Source of the DNA: Linanthus parryae
Taxonomy: Eukaryota > Streptophyta > Magnoliopsida > Ericales > Polemoniaceae
NCBI GenBank assembly: GCA_023055425.1
Contig: JALGPY010000007.1
Span: 85,957,136-86,021,135, forward strand
Length of the DNA stretch: 64,000 nt
Reading direction: 5' to 3'
Shown: positions 21,409 to 33,002 of the stretch, one piece after another
Position numbering within the stretch: the stretch's first letter is position 1
Layout: the number at the start of each line of letters is the position of its first letter
Notes under the pieces: generated by a model
Told to the model about the DNA's origin: nothing
Databases searched by the model: none
Seen by the model: the letters and a program-made list of their open reading frames with translations, nothing else
Position numbers and translations under genes: made by a program

Positions 21409-22826
21409 GTAGGGTTTTGATCATGGATACGCAGCGGAAAAAAAAATATAATCCATGCAATACCCTCCAAGGATCATGGGACAAGAGACATAACGATGGT
21501 AAGGGAAGAAATCAAGTTACACACCTTAGGGTTTCTCCTGTGATGACTTGTAACGTGAATTGTGTCCAGTTCTCTATAGTTGATCCACGCCTAGAGTTGA
21601 ATTCTAGATATTTCTTCTCCTTTGTGCTAGACCGGAATGGAGGAAGAGGATGAAGAAATCACACAACACGAGGAAACAAGGAGGATCAGCCTCCTTGTTT
21701 GGGCCGACGGGATGGGCGGCGGCAAAGGGGGCGGACGGTCCCTCTTGCTTGCTTGCTCTCTCTCCTTTTGTTCTCTCCCACTCAAGTTATTAACTAAAGT
21801 CTCATAAGTGTGGGAAGGAAGGAAGGAGCATCCTTTATATAGTCCAACAAATCCTTGCCAACTACCTAAATGACCCATTCTAGTCCTACTAGAATTCGCT
21901 TTAGTCCCTTCCTTGCAAATTAGTCCTAATAAGTTTTCAAGGTGTTGCAAAGTGATCCTTCTAATTAATTAATCTTATTAAGTAATTCCCAAATTTAGTT
22001 CAACTCTATATAGCGTGTGACCCCATAGGTTTTATCTAGTTGGTAGCAACAATTTGCAAATATGGAGCGGTTTCTAGCAAAACATCCATTCTAGCCAACT
22101 AATAGAATAGTCATCCGACAAACCTTGTACAAGTAATTGTCTCATCCCTTTGTCTCTATATCCGGATTGGACACGAGACATACAAGTCACACTCTTATAT
22201 CCAATCCATAGTTTCTCGATCCATGGGAATAGCCTTATTCGTGCTAATAACATCAATATCCTATATTGATTTATTTGAGTCTGGCCAGACATTGTATAAG
22301 CACTATCCCTCGAGTGGCCTAGGATATTTGCTCCCGTTATGTCGGAAGGACAAATTCTATCTACGTCCACTACGATCTCTAAGATTGCTTCTTATTGTAT
22401 CCGGTACACGCCTTTATAACTACCCAGTTACGGTGTAGCGTTTAACGCTACCAAAATCACAATAATCCACAACTAGAATATCTAGCGACTTCAAGTCTAA
22501 GGATGACAATACCATTGCACCACGATAAGCACTTGTGACTTAACATAACGTGTATATAGCCTGCTCGGAGAAGGGTTAATCCGGTGCGCCATTACCCTTA
22601 ATGCACACCCATGTATTGGATCATGATATCTCCATATCAATCCATCCCCATACTAGTCTATAGTCCCATTAATTATTATACTGGACTAGGGATATTTAAG
22701 ATAAACAACACGATTGTAAATCTAAGGTTTTCATTATATTAAATATCCAATAAATAATATAATGAATGTTCTAGCCAAAATAAATTCATACTAAACTAGA
22801 TTGCCTCTAGGGCATCTATTCCAACA
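21409..22826 (-). repeat. 3' LTR of copia-1 (1418 bp)
   Basis: Near-identical partner of 28464-29888, with small substitutions and short indels. It contains a TATA-like tttatatag near 21835 and ends ...attccaaca next to the polypurine tract gtctcccactt (22827-22837). Confidence 0.94.
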
Positions 22827-22839
22827 GTCTCCCACTTGC

Positions 22840-24528
22840 ACTAGAGTCAATCTGACGAATCTCGTATGCCCGTGCTCCTAGTGTTCCCTTCATGCTTCCA
22901 CTGCACAAGCGGCTTTGTAAGTGGATCTGACAGATTCTCATCTGTAGGAACCTTGCATATCCAAACGTCTCCTCTATCGATAATATCTCGAATCAGATGG
23001 AACTTCCTGAGCACGTGCTTGGATTTATGGTGTGACCTGGGCTCCTTTGATTGCGCGATCGCCCGAGTGTTGTCACAATACAACTCAACTGGATCCGCAA
23101 TGCTAGGAACCACACCAAGTTCATAAACAAACTTTCTGATCCAAACAGCTTCCTTTGCTGCGCTATTTGCAGCAATGTACTCAGCCTATGTTGTAGAATA
23201 AGCCGCCGTCTCTTGCTTGGAACTCTTCCAGCTCACCGCTGCTCCATTTAGGCAAAACACATATCCCGACTGTGATCTAAAGTCATCTCTGTCGGTTTGG
23301 AAGCTTGCATCAGTGTAACCCTTTACACGCAACTCTTCCTCAACGCCAAATATCAAGAAAGATCCTTAGTTCTTCTCAAGTACTTTAGGATGTTCTGGAC
23401 TGCAATCCAGTGACTCTCACCCGGATTGGATTGGTATCTGCTTGTCATAATACTCAAGGAATATGACACATCTGGTCTAGTACATAACATGGCGTACATG
23501 ATAGATCCCATGGCCGAGGCATAGGGAATTCTACTCATGCGTTCCTTCTCAATCTCATTGGAAGGACAACCACTATTCGAAAGAGTGATTCTATGTGACA
23601 TGGGCAAGAATCCCTTCTTGGAATCTTGCATGTTGAACCGCTTCAACACCTTGTCAATATATGTACTCTGACTTAGGCCTAGTAGTCTCTTAGATCTATC
23701 TATATAGATCTTTATACCGAGTATATAGGCTGCTTCTGCTAAGTCTTTCATTGAGAAACACTTCCCTAGCCAATCTTTAACAGATTGCAGCATGGGAACG
23801 TCGTTTCCAATGAGTAGTATGTCATCCACATACAAGACCAGAAAAGCTACAAAGCTCCCACTGACCTTCTTGTAGACACAAGATTCATCTTCGTTTCTGA
23901 TGAAGCCAAACACTTTGACTACTTCATCAAAACGTCGATTCCAACTCCTAGAAGCTTGCTTATCCATAAATGGATCGTTGCAGCTTACAGACTTTGCCGG
24001 CTTGCTTTGGATCCTCAAAACCCTCTGGCTGTATCTTATACACATCCTGGAGGAGATTCCCATAAAGGAATGCTGTTTTGACATCCATCTGCAAATCTCA
24101 TAGTCGTAGTATGCTGCGATTGCAAGTAGGATTCGGATGGATTTGGTCATAGCGACTGGTGAAAAGGTTTCATCATAGTCAATACCATGAATCTATATGA
24201 ATCCTTTAGCTACCAATCGGCCCTTATAGGTAATCACATTACCATCCATGTCGATCTTCTTCTTGAAGACCCACTTGCACCCTATGGGTCGCGCCCCTTC
24301 GGGTGGTTCCACCAAAGTCCATACTTTGTTGGTATACATGGATTCCATCTAGGATCTCATGGATTCTAGCCACTTCTGAGAGTCTGGCCCTTTTACGGCC
24401 TCTTCATAGGTAATAGGCTCATCATCTATGAGCATTGTGTCACCGGAATCGGTCACGAGAAGTCCATACCTCTCGGGTTCCTGGAGCACTCTACTAGATC
24501 TACGAAGCTCTTGTGTTACCTGAACAGG
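22840..24528 (-). pseudogene. Copia-1 reverse transcriptase and RNase H
   Basis: This follows the upstream ORF in frame after a TAG near 24528. The RT has GCKWVFKKK, VKTAFLYGNL and an intact LYVDDILLIG near 23830. RNase H has YTDASFQ and the C-terminal region DPLTKPL near 22905. There are stops or shifts near 24350, 24195, 24080, 23980, 23365 and 23190. It would make cDNA from the element RNA. One clean stretch of 265 codons (23353-24150) covers the catalytic centre. Confidence 0.9.
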
Positions 24529-26784
24529 CTATTCCACAACTGCTTGTGGTTCCTGCTCATGTTCCATAATCGGTTCAGTGATTTGTGGTTCTTGAATTTC
24601 TTCAAGTTCTACAGTCCTCCCACTTGCTTCTTTAGATACAAATTCTCTTTCTCGAAACACGCCGGACTGAGCAACAAACACTTTGTTCTCGGTTGGATTG
24701 TAGAAGTAGTAACCCTTAGTTTCCTTAGGGTACCCCACAAATTTACACTTATCCGACTTTGGCCCTAGCTTGTCTGTTTGTAAACGTTTTACATAGACAT
24801 CGCAGCCCCAAACCGTCATGAACGACAGTGTGGGAAGCCTCCCACTCAACATCTCATGTGGTGTCTTCATGACTGATTTAGATGCAACACGGTTAATGGT
24901 GAAAGCTGCACTTAATAGAGCATGGCCCCAAAACGACAATGGAAGATCGGTTTGACACATCATAGATCGAACCATATCCAATAGGGTTCGATTCCTCCTC
25001 TCAGACAGGCCATTCCATTGTGGCGTTTCAGGTGGAGTGAGTTGGGACACGATCCCACACTCTCTAAGATAGTCGTCAAACTCTTGGCTCAAGTATTCTC
25101 CTCCACGATCTGATTGTAGAGCCTTGATGCTTTTGCCAAGTTTCTTTTCTACTTCACTTTTTAATTCTTTGAACATTTCAAAGGATTCGGATTTGGCCTT
25201 CATAAGGTAGACAAATACATATCTATTGTAATCATCAGTAAATGTAATGAAGTAGACATAACCACCCCTGACAGGCGTGGCAAATGGCCCACACACATCA
25301 GTATGTATGAGCGCTAATTGCTCACTAGTCCTCTCACCTTTTTTATTGAAAGGGGACTTTATCATTTTTCCCAATAAACAAGCCTCACATGTCTCATATG
25401 ATTCAAAATCAAATGAGTCTAGTAGTCCATCCTTATGGAGTCTAGATACACGTTTCTCGTTTATATGGCCTAAACGACAGTGCCATAAGTAAGCAGAATT
25501 TAAATCATGTATTTTAATCCTCTTGGTATTAATGTTGTAGACAGGATTGCTTAGATCAAGGAGATACAGTCCATTAAATAATTGCGCACTAAAATAGTGA
25601 ATATTATTCAAATAAAAGGAACAACAATTGTTCTTTATTGAAATAATAAAACCTTCCTTGTCCAAACAAGAAATAGAAATAATGTTTCTGCTCATAGCAG
25701 GCACAAAATAGCAATTATTTAATTCTAAAACTAATCCTAAAGGCAGATATAGCTCGCACACTTCCACGGCCAACGCAGCAACTTTTGCTCCATTTCCAAC
25801 GCGCAGATTTATCTCCCCTTTAGCCAATCTTCTACTTCTCTTTAGATCCTGCACATTTTCAAAAATGTGAGATCCACATCCAGTATCTAATACCCATGAT
25901 GTAGAGACAGTTAAATTGACATCTACAACAAAAATACCTGGTGGTGGTGGAATCACTATTCCAAGCCTCTTGTCCTCCAGATATTTTGGGCAGTTCCTCC
26001 TCCAGTGTCCAGGCTGGCTGCAGTAGCGACACTCACCTTTAGTCACACCTTTGGCAATCCCAGCAACAAGCTTAAGGGCAGGTTCCTTGGACTTGGCAAC
26101 TAACTTGCCTTTTCCCTTGGAGGATGAGGCAAACATTTTGCCCTTTCCTTTCTGCACCATGATAATGGCCTTGCCCTTACCCTTGTTGATGCTTTGTTCA
26201 GCTGTCCTCAACATATTGAGCAAATCTAGCAGTGGTTTCACGATCTCGTTCATGTTATAGTTCATGATGAACTGTCCATAACTCTCGGGCAACGATTGCA
26301 ACACGAGATCGGTTGCCAACTCTTGGCCGACCGGGAACCCCAGCCGGGCGAGATTCTCCAAGTACCCGATCATACGGAGTACATGGGGTTCCACCGGGTT
26401 CCTTTCTACCAGATGACACTTGAACAAAGAGACCTCATACCTCTCAACCCTTGCCTGCTCTTGGAAGAGCTGCTTCAGATGCTCGATCATATCGACAACA
26501 TTCATGTTTTTGTGTTGCTTCTGAAGATCAGAAGTTGTGGTGCATAGCATAAGGCAGGCCGCATCATTAGCGTCATCAACACGCTTTTGATACGGATTTA
26601 GGGGTGCGGGGGTATTGTTCTCTGGACCTGCTGGAACTTGCTCCTCTATTGCGTACAGTTTCTTCTCTTGCTTGAGAACGATTCTCAAGTTTCTGTACCA
26701 ATCAAGAAAGTTGGTTGCAGAGAGCTTGTCCTTCTCAAGGACAGATCGTAGGGAATGTTGTGAACTCGATGAGTTGTTTGCCAT
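24529..26784 (-). CDS. Copia-1 gag, protease and integrase
   Basis: Open for about 750 codons. I chose the ATG at 26784 (MANNSSSSQHSLRS), because the ten codons before it look like leader. Gag includes LSATNFLDWYRNLR and a CCHC knuckle (CRYCSQPGHWRRNC, near 26010). The protease active site WVLDTGCGSHI lies near 25890. The integrase has the HHCC region (HCRLGHINEKR ... CEACLLGK) and core residues in HTDVCGPF, SDRGGEY and the later Glu in SERRNRTLLD. A TAG ends the frame just before RT, so the polyprotein is incomplete. A related copy elsewhere could have a continuous gene. Confidence 0.92.
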   Translation of the reverse strand: MANNSSSSQHSLRSVLEKDKLSATNFLDWYRNLRIVLKQEKKLYAIEEQVPAGPENNTPAPLNPYQKRVDDANDAACLMLCTTTSDLQKQHKNMNVVDMIEHLKQLFQEQARVERYEVSLFKCHLVERNPVEPHVLRMIGYLENLARLGFPVGQELATDLVLQSLPESYGQFIMNYNMNEIVKPLLDLLNMLRTAEQSINKGKGKAIIMVQKGKGKMFASSSKGKGKLVAKSKEPALKLVAGIAKGVTKGECRYCSQPGHWRRNCPKYLEDKRLGIVIPPPPGIFVVDVNLTVSTSWVLDTGCGSHIFENVQDLKRSRRLAKGEINLRVGNGAKVAALAVEVCELYLPLGLVLELNNCYFVPAMSRNIISISCLDKEGFIISIKNNCCSFYLNNIHYFSAQLFNGLYLLDLSNPVYNINTKRIKIHDLNSAYLWHCRLGHINEKRVSRLHKDGLLDSFDFESYETCEACLLGKMIKSPFNKKGERTSEQLALIHTDVCGPFATPVRGGYVYFITFTDDYNRYVFVYLMKAKSESFEMFKELKSEVEKKLGKSIKALQSDRGGEYLSQEFDDYLRECGIVSQLTPPETPQWNGLSERRNRTLLDMVRSMMCQTDLPLSFWGHALLSAAFTINRVASKSVMKTPHEMLSGRLPTLSFMTVWGCDVYVKRLQTDKLGPKSDKCKFVGYPKETKGYYFYNPTENKVFVAQSGVFREREFVSKEASGRTVELEEIQEPQITEPIMEHEQEPQAVVE

Positions 26785-28449
26785 TTGAAATTCTACAAAA
26801 AGGAAAATACGCAAGTTTTAGTATTTGTGAATTTTTGACTATATTCAATAATGGCTAGTTTATCAAATATAGCTCCCACTATTTTTCTACGGATTAATAA
26901 CCCTCAAGATATGAATGCGGAAAATATCCTTATATTTTCTAGTGGGCCAAGATCCATTTTCATCTCCTTATGAGCTTGCTTTGGCAAGTCACCCATAATT
27001 TGACTACTTTAGGTAGGAACAATTCCAATTGCATCTTCTATGCAACTCTTGGTTCAATTGGGAAAATAACTCCTTATTTATCCATCCGCATGGATAATCC
27101 CAATTGATTGCCTCTAGGTTTTAATCATATTAATAGTCTAGTTGTGTTCAACCTCTTATTTAAATAATTGCACATTACTTGTTTGTGCCATCGCATTCCA
27201 TCATTATAAACCAAGTCGCCATGCTTTGGCACACGCGAACTTGATAAACCATGATGATATTGAGTGTTTAAATAACGAGAAGGCAAAAACACAGCATTTG
27301 AATTTTAAGGGATTTTTCAATTCAATATTAATTGTTTTTGTTGATCCATATCAACTAATCAATCTATTTGAGTTTGGGCACAACTCCAAATAATAGATCC
27401 GGGTTGTCTAATTATCTTATTATCCTAATTGCATGCATCATCCATACACCAACACAAAATAATAAGACAATAAAATAAACAACCACAAAACAAAATAAAA
27501 CGTGATGTGAATATGGCCTTTTCTAGACTAAGATAATTCCAAGCCAATGGAATTATCTATGAACCCTAAAAGCAAACACATCTCCATGCGTCTTCATCTT
27601 TTCGTCCATCCTTCATATTCATGTGGAATGCTCCATGCTCCATCTTTTGTGGCTCCCTATGGCTTTGGGCTTCTTTTCTTCAATCTTGGATAACAATCTA
27701 CTCTATCTAGCACTAGCTAACAACTATACTAAATAAAATAAATCTCACAAGTTGAGAAAAAAATGGCTCGCAGGCCATAAAACCCTAATTAATTATTACA
27801 ATTAATTGATCAGCTCGCAGACCTTAAACCAAACCACAAAAATTAAACATTCACATCAAACCACATCCTAAGGCCATATCCAATCACCATGTGATTTGAA
27901 CATAAACAGTTAAAAACCAATTTTAACGCGTTTGGTCAATTTTAATTGATTTTAGGATCTTCTAGGATTAAAACGGTCAATTGGGCCCAACAATCAAATT
28001 GCCCGGACTCAAAAAGAGGACCGCATGGGCCTTGGGCCGGCCGGCCCCTAGCCCATGCGGCTAGGCCGCGGGCTAGGGCTGCCCCGGCCCCTAGGCCGTC
28101 CCTTGCTTGGGCGGCAAGCAAGGAGGGGCGGTCCCCTAGGGGGGCCGAACCTCCTTTGGGAGTTGTTTCCAAAACAACTCCCTTGCTTGGTTCCCAAGTT
28201 TGGTTGTTTCCTTGTATGGGAAGAACTCCTTCTTTCCATAGGATGCCCAAACCCTAGATCTAAGATCCTAAAATTTCTCAAACTCACTAACTGATGCATC
28301 CAATGCAAAAACTAGGTCTTCTTATGATTGATTATTGACAAATTGCATCATATGCTTGATTTGTCTTGTTTTACGCGATAAACGATAAATTAAAAGTGTA
28401 AAACTATCAAAATGTAACACATAAACCACATTTATGCTCTACAACCTGT
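26785..28449 (-). other. Copia-1 5' leader, with G/C-rich hairpin block
   Basis: This is 1.67 kb between PBS and gag. Most is A/T-rich and non-coding. About 28015-28200 is very G/C-rich and holds three successive inverted repeats with arms of 8-11 bp (28021-28060, 28101-28123, 28158-28182). Open frames on both strands across this block have biased composition and no motif. Confidence 0.7.
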
Positions 28450-28462
28450 GGCTCTGATATCA
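28450..28462 (-). other. Primer-binding site of copia-1
   Basis: The minus strand reads TGATATCAGAGCC next to the LTR, the initiator tRNA-Met type with one change from TGGTATCAGAGC. Confidence 0.8.
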
Positions 28463-28463
28463 C

Positions 28464-29888
28464 TGTAGGGTTTTGATCATGGATACGCAGCGGAAAAAAA
28501 ATATAATCCATGCAATACCCTCCAAGGATCATGGGACAAGAGACATAACGATGGTAAGAGAAGAAATCAAGTTACACACCTTAGGGTTTCTCCTGTGATG
28601 ACTTGTAACGTGAATTGTGTCAAGTTCTCTATAGTTGATCCACGCCTAGAGTTGAATTCTAGATCTTTCTTCTCCTTTGTGCTAGACCGGAATGGAGGAA
28701 GAGGAAGAAGAAATCACACAACACGAGGAAACAAGGAGGATCAGCCTCCTTGTTTGGGCCGACGGGATGGGCGGCGGCAAAGGGGGCGGACGGTCCCTCT
28801 TGCTTGCTTGCTCTCTCTCCTTTTGTTCTCTCCCACTCAAGTTATTAACTAAAGGCTCATAAGTGTGGGAAGGAAGGAAGGAGCATCCTTTATATAGTCC
28901 AACAAATCCTTGCCAACTACCTAAAGGACCCATTCTAGTCCTACTAGAATTCACTTTAGTCCCTTCCTTGCAAATTAGTCCTACTAAGTTTTCAAGGTGT
29001 TGCAAAGTGATCCTTCTAATTAATTAATCTTATTAATTAATTCCCAAATTTAGTTCAACTCTATATAGCGTGTGACCCCATAGGTTCTATCTAGTTGGTA
29101 GCAACAATTTGCTAATATGGAGCGGTTTCTAGCAAAACATCCATTCTAGCCAACTAATAGAATAGTCATCCGACAAACCTTGAACAGGTAATTGTCTCAT
29201 CCCTTTGTCTCTATATCCGGATTGGACACGAGACATACAAGTCACACTCTTATATCCAATCCATAGTTTCTCGATCCATGGGAATAGCCTTATTCGTGCA
29301 AATAACATCAATATCCCATATTGCTTTATTTGAGTCTGGCCAGACATTCTATAAGCACTATCCCTCGAGTGGCCTAGGATATTTGCTCCCGTTATGTGGG
29401 AGGGACAAATTCTATCTACGTCCACTACGATCTCTAAGCTTGCTTCTTATTGTATCCGGTACACGCCTTTATAACTACCCAGTTACGGTGTAGCGTTTAA
29501 CGCCACCAAAATCACAATAATCCACAACTAGAATATCTAGCGACTTCAAGTCTAAGGATGACAATACCATTGCACCATGATAAGCACTTGTGACTTAACA
29601 TAACGTGTATGTAACCTTCTCGGAGATGGGTCAATCCGGTGCGCCAATACCCTTAATTCACACCCATGTGTTGGATCATGATATCTCCATATCCATCCAA
29701 CCCCATACTAGTCTATAGATGATTGTCCCATTAATCATTATACTGGACTAGGTATATTTAAGATAAACAACACGATTGTAAATCTAAGGACTTAACTATA
29801 TTAAATATCCAATAAATAATATAATGAATGTTCTAGCCAAAATAAATTCATACTAAACTAGATTGCCTCTAGGGCATCTATTCCAACA
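28464..29888 (-). repeat. 5' LTR of copia-1 (1425 bp)
   Basis: Runs from TGTAGGG to CCAACA. The TATA-like tttatatag at 28889-28897 reads CTATATAAA on the minus strand and would start transcription leftwards. It is bounded on the right by the TSD gtaac and then chromovirus protease sequence. Confidence 0.94.
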
Positions 29889-31867
29889 GTAACATACTTG
29901 AAAAAACTCTGAGCACTGATGCTACAAAGTTTTGGTGTACCAATTCTGTCAGTGATGCCCCTCCACATAACACTTTGGCCTTGGTAATTAAATCCCAAAG
30001 TAAGTTGATTAAAATCCATACTCACAGGGCTAATGGTTTTGAGCCATTTAGTGCCCAGTACTGCATCACAACCACCTAGGGGCAGTATTCTCATCTCAGT
30101 AGTGAAGGACTTTCCAGTAACTTGCCAAGTGAAGTCAGCACATTTATGAGTTCTTAATATTGTACCCCCATCTTCTAGTGTGGCAAGCATTGGTTTGGTG
30201 TTTTCCAACCTACATCCCACTCTCCTAGCTGTATGTAGGTCTAGGAAATTATGGGTACTACCACTGTCTATCAGCACAATGATAGTGTTTTTGTGTACAT
30301 AGCCTTGTATCTTGAGTGTCTCATGATTTTTTGTGCCAGAGAGTGCATTCAAGGTGATTTGTATATTAGTGTCTTGTGGAGAAGTGTTTGAGGGTAGGGT
30401 TTCTTCTTCAACAATCTGCACTTCTTCTTCGATTTCATGCCATTCTTCTTCCCCCCAAATCATGAAGATATGTTTCTTCTTGCATTGATGTCCAGGAGTG
30501 TATGTGTCATCACAATAATAGCACAAATTTATTTCCCTTCTTGACTTCATTTCTTCTTGTGAAATCCTCTTCAGGAGTAATCAGGTGGTTGTAATACTTA
30601 TACCGGTGGTCCCACTCTTATAAGAGTTGACTCAATTATAGGTAGGTAACCCTCCAGTAGGAACCCTAGTAGATGTGCTCCATTTAGTAGCCTTCTGTTT
30701 TTTTGTGGCTAGGTCTTGCTTAACTTCATACATTTTTGCCAACTTAATGGCTTGTGTCAATGTTTGAGGGTGTTGGATTTGAACATCCACCTGAATTTCT
30801 TCCTTCAATCCACTAATGAAGCTGTCCACATACCACTCTTCACTCAAGAGTTGTCCTCCTTTGTTCATAACTAGGGACCTCAGTTCTTCAAATTTTAGTA
30901 CATAATCAGCAATAGTACCAGTTTGTCTTGTTTTGTTGAAAGAGCCCACTATGTTTGTTACTCCATAGTCATTGAATCTGATAACCAATTCTTGAGAAAA
31001 CAAATCCCATGATATACCCCAATTTCTTGAATAAATGACTTGAACCAAAACTTGGGTAACCCATCAAAATATACTGAAGCAAAGAGTACCTTATTCTCCG
31101 GAGGGACATTGTCTATTAAGAAGCACACTTCACACTGTTGCAGCCATCCATGGACATCCTCTCCACTGAATTTTGGTATCTCCAGTATGGGAACTTGAAA
31201 TCCACTCATCCAAACTATCCTCATGGGATTACCATAATCAGCTCTGTGTTGGGGAAGGTAGGTATTATAAGGCTGTGAAAAGGGTTGTGGCATTGGAGAA
31301 GGAAAGTTGTAAGGTGAAGGTATGGATTGTGAAGTTTGTGGTGGTTGGAGGTTGTAGTAATTGGGAATGGGAGAGTTCATTTGATATGTGGGTTTTGGTA
31401 AGGGTGTTGTACTGTACTGAGGTTGGTACAGTGGAGGAGTAGGCATTTTGGTGGTGTGGGGATAAGGGAGTTGAGTGGTAACTGGAGTGTAAGCATTGAC
31501 ACTAGGGTTTGTGGTGGTGTGTGCCAAACTTGGTTATGAAATTGGGGGTTTATATGGAGGTTTAGGGTTTTGAACTTGCTAGTATGAACCAAATTGGGGA
31601 AGAGAGGTTGGGGTCTTGCTGGGAGAACGATTTTCAGACCCCAATACCTGTTCCATTTCATCTACTTTCTCCTTTCCTTATTTTTTAGCGCTGAGAAGTA
31701 AGATTAAAGAATTCTTCCATTCTACCTTCAAGTCCTGTGAATCTGTCGTTGAACGTGTCCTTCATCTCTTCATGTGCTTGTCCCAAGCCCTTGATCACCG
31801 AATCCGTGCTTTGCAATCTTGTAGCTAACTCGTCAACCCGAACCATCTTTGAATGCCGTTGATCGAG
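29889..31867 (-). pseudogene. Chromovirus gag and protease
   Basis: Begins soon after the PBS with a coiled-coil-like N-terminus (about 31850-31685). A Pro/Tyr/Gln-rich stretch follows, then the retrotransposon gag domain (PKFSGEDVHGWLQQCEVCF near 31170-31110; later FEELRSLVMNKGGQLLSEEW). The zinc knuckle (CYYCDDTYTPGHQC) is near 30520, and the aspartic protease has LIDSGSTHNF near 30275. There are stops or shifts near 31530, 31010 and 30630. From 30550 to 29889 the frame is clean and is cut by the copia LTR. Confidence 0.9.
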
Positions 31868-31878
31868 CTCTGATACCA
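31868..31878 (-). other. Primer-binding site of the chromovirus
   Basis: The plus strand ctctgatacca gives minus-strand TGGTATCAGAG, one base from the LTR start: the initiator tRNA-Met type. Confidence 0.9.
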
Positions 31879-31879
31879 C

Positions 31880-32411
31880 TGTCAGGAGCTCAGTTGCTTC
31901 AGGGGGTTCCGCCGGAGAAATCGCCGCAACAATACCCCCAAATCCGATGAATTGGGTACTGATTCTACTCGCAAAGACGAGTAGATTTCCAATCCAAGCT
32001 CCGATTTGGATAAATCGTTAGAGATCTAAACGTAAGAACAAGTAATTGAATTTGAGGAAGAAAAACAAATCGCAGAAAAAAACGCAAATACTCTTCATTG
32101 AATTCCAGAAGAGAGAGCCAGCTCTCTTAAACGGAGTTACAAAAATGCAAAAGACCAATTTATCCCTGCCAGCTCAGCCTGATTGTAACTAACTTACCCT
32201 TCGATCAAAACTACGCCGTAACACTAAACTTCGGCTAAAACTCTTATTCAAACGACGTCGCCTACTTCCACTTAAGTAGGATGACAACGTTTCATGCTAT
32301 CTTCGACGCCGGTGACCAAATTTGGTCATCAGAGCTTCTAATTTGGTAAATTGGCCGGAAGTTTGGCCGGAAACTGGAAAAATAAGACATCAAAAAAAGG
32401 GAAACATGACA
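31880..32411 (-). repeat. 5' LTR of the chromovirus (532 bp)
   Basis: Begins TGTCAGGAGC beside the PBS and ends ...aaacatgaca before TSD gaaac. It is 21 bp longer than its partner. Confidence 0.93.
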
Positions 32412-32850
32412 GAAACTGAGAGAGAGACCTTGGGCTTTGAAACACGATCAGAAATTGAAGGGTTGACGGGAGAGTTTTTCGGATTTGATTTTGGAAACGT
32501 CAATTAGCGAAATTGATTTCTTGGAGTGAGAAATTAGGTCCATGGCGCGATTGGGGTGAATCCGGACAGAAATTGCATGAAGAGGAGGGCAAAGTTTAGA
32601 CCTCGCCGTGGGGATTCGACGGAAAGACCGAAGATGAACAATATGTTCATCAAAATGGAAATGGAGAGGGTGGAGGGAGCAAGTGTAAGGCGTGGAGGGT
32701 GTACCACTAAACATGGTGGTTCGCTACGTGATAATAATTAAAATCTATACCTTGGACACGTTAAAAACATTACCCGACCCGCTACCCTTCACCCAACTAT
32801 AATACACATAACTAACTAATAAAAATGTCATCTAAAAAAACTTTTTGATA

Positions 32851-32892
32851 ATAAATAATAATAATAATAATAACAATAATAATAATAATAAT
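32851..32892. repeat. AAT microsatellite
   Basis: About twelve AAT units with one interruption (aac), in the right part of the long LTR-like element. Confidence 0.9.
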
Positions 32893-33002
32893 GTATAAAA
32901 CAACTATTTAGCAAAGAGAAAATTACTTTTATAATATCAAATAACGGTCCAAAATATTCACTAAACTACTAAAAATACCCTCTAAAATACCGGGGTATTA
33001 CA

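Larger units (their letters stand above)
21409..29888 (-). mobile_element. Ty1/copia retrotransposon inserted in the chromovirus
   Basis: LTRs at 21409-22826 and 28464-29888 both run from TGTAGGGTTTTG to TTCCAACA and are very similar. The exact 5-bp TSD gtaac lies at 21404-21408 and 29889-29893. The minus-strand order is LTR, PBS, 1.7-kb leader, gag-protease-integrase, RT-RNase H, polypurine tract, LTR. It split the chromovirus after ...SFFKYV, and the frame resumes beyond it. A young insertion by LTR similarity, but RT carries several stops. Confidence 0.95.
17960..32411 (-). mobile_element. Chromodomain Ty3/gypsy retrotransposon (chromovirus)
   Basis: Two LTRs (17960-18470, 31880-32411) are flanked by the exact 5-bp TSD gaaac (17955-17959; 32412-32416). 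The order on the minus strand is LTR, initiator-Met PBS, gag, protease, then after the copia insert RT, RNase H, integrase, chromodomain and polypurine tract. Without the 8.5-kb copia insert it is about 6 kb, normal for the group. All ORFs carry stops or shifts. Confidence 0.93.
15863..33002. mobile_element. Long LTR-like element, split by a chromovirus
   Basis: Starts TGAAACAACCC and ends GGGGTATTACA, which are imperfect inverted ends. TSD-like pentamers gttcc and attcc flank it, and LINE sequence resumes on both sides. Without the nested chromovirus it is about 2.7 kb, has no gag or pol, and holds an A/T-rich centre, a purine-rich GA block near 17830-17955 and an AAT microsatellite near 32851-32892. 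It resembles the element at 49345-51590 in ends, in the shared aagtgtcgacacccc block (16391; 49948) and in overall order. Most likely a long solo LTR; a non-autonomous element is possible. Confidence 0.6.

Noticed and set aside
27942..28308. Open frames of 79-103 codons on both strands
   Set aside because: G/C-rich hairpin block in the copia-1 leader; Pro/Arg/Ala/Gly bias in every frame and no motif.
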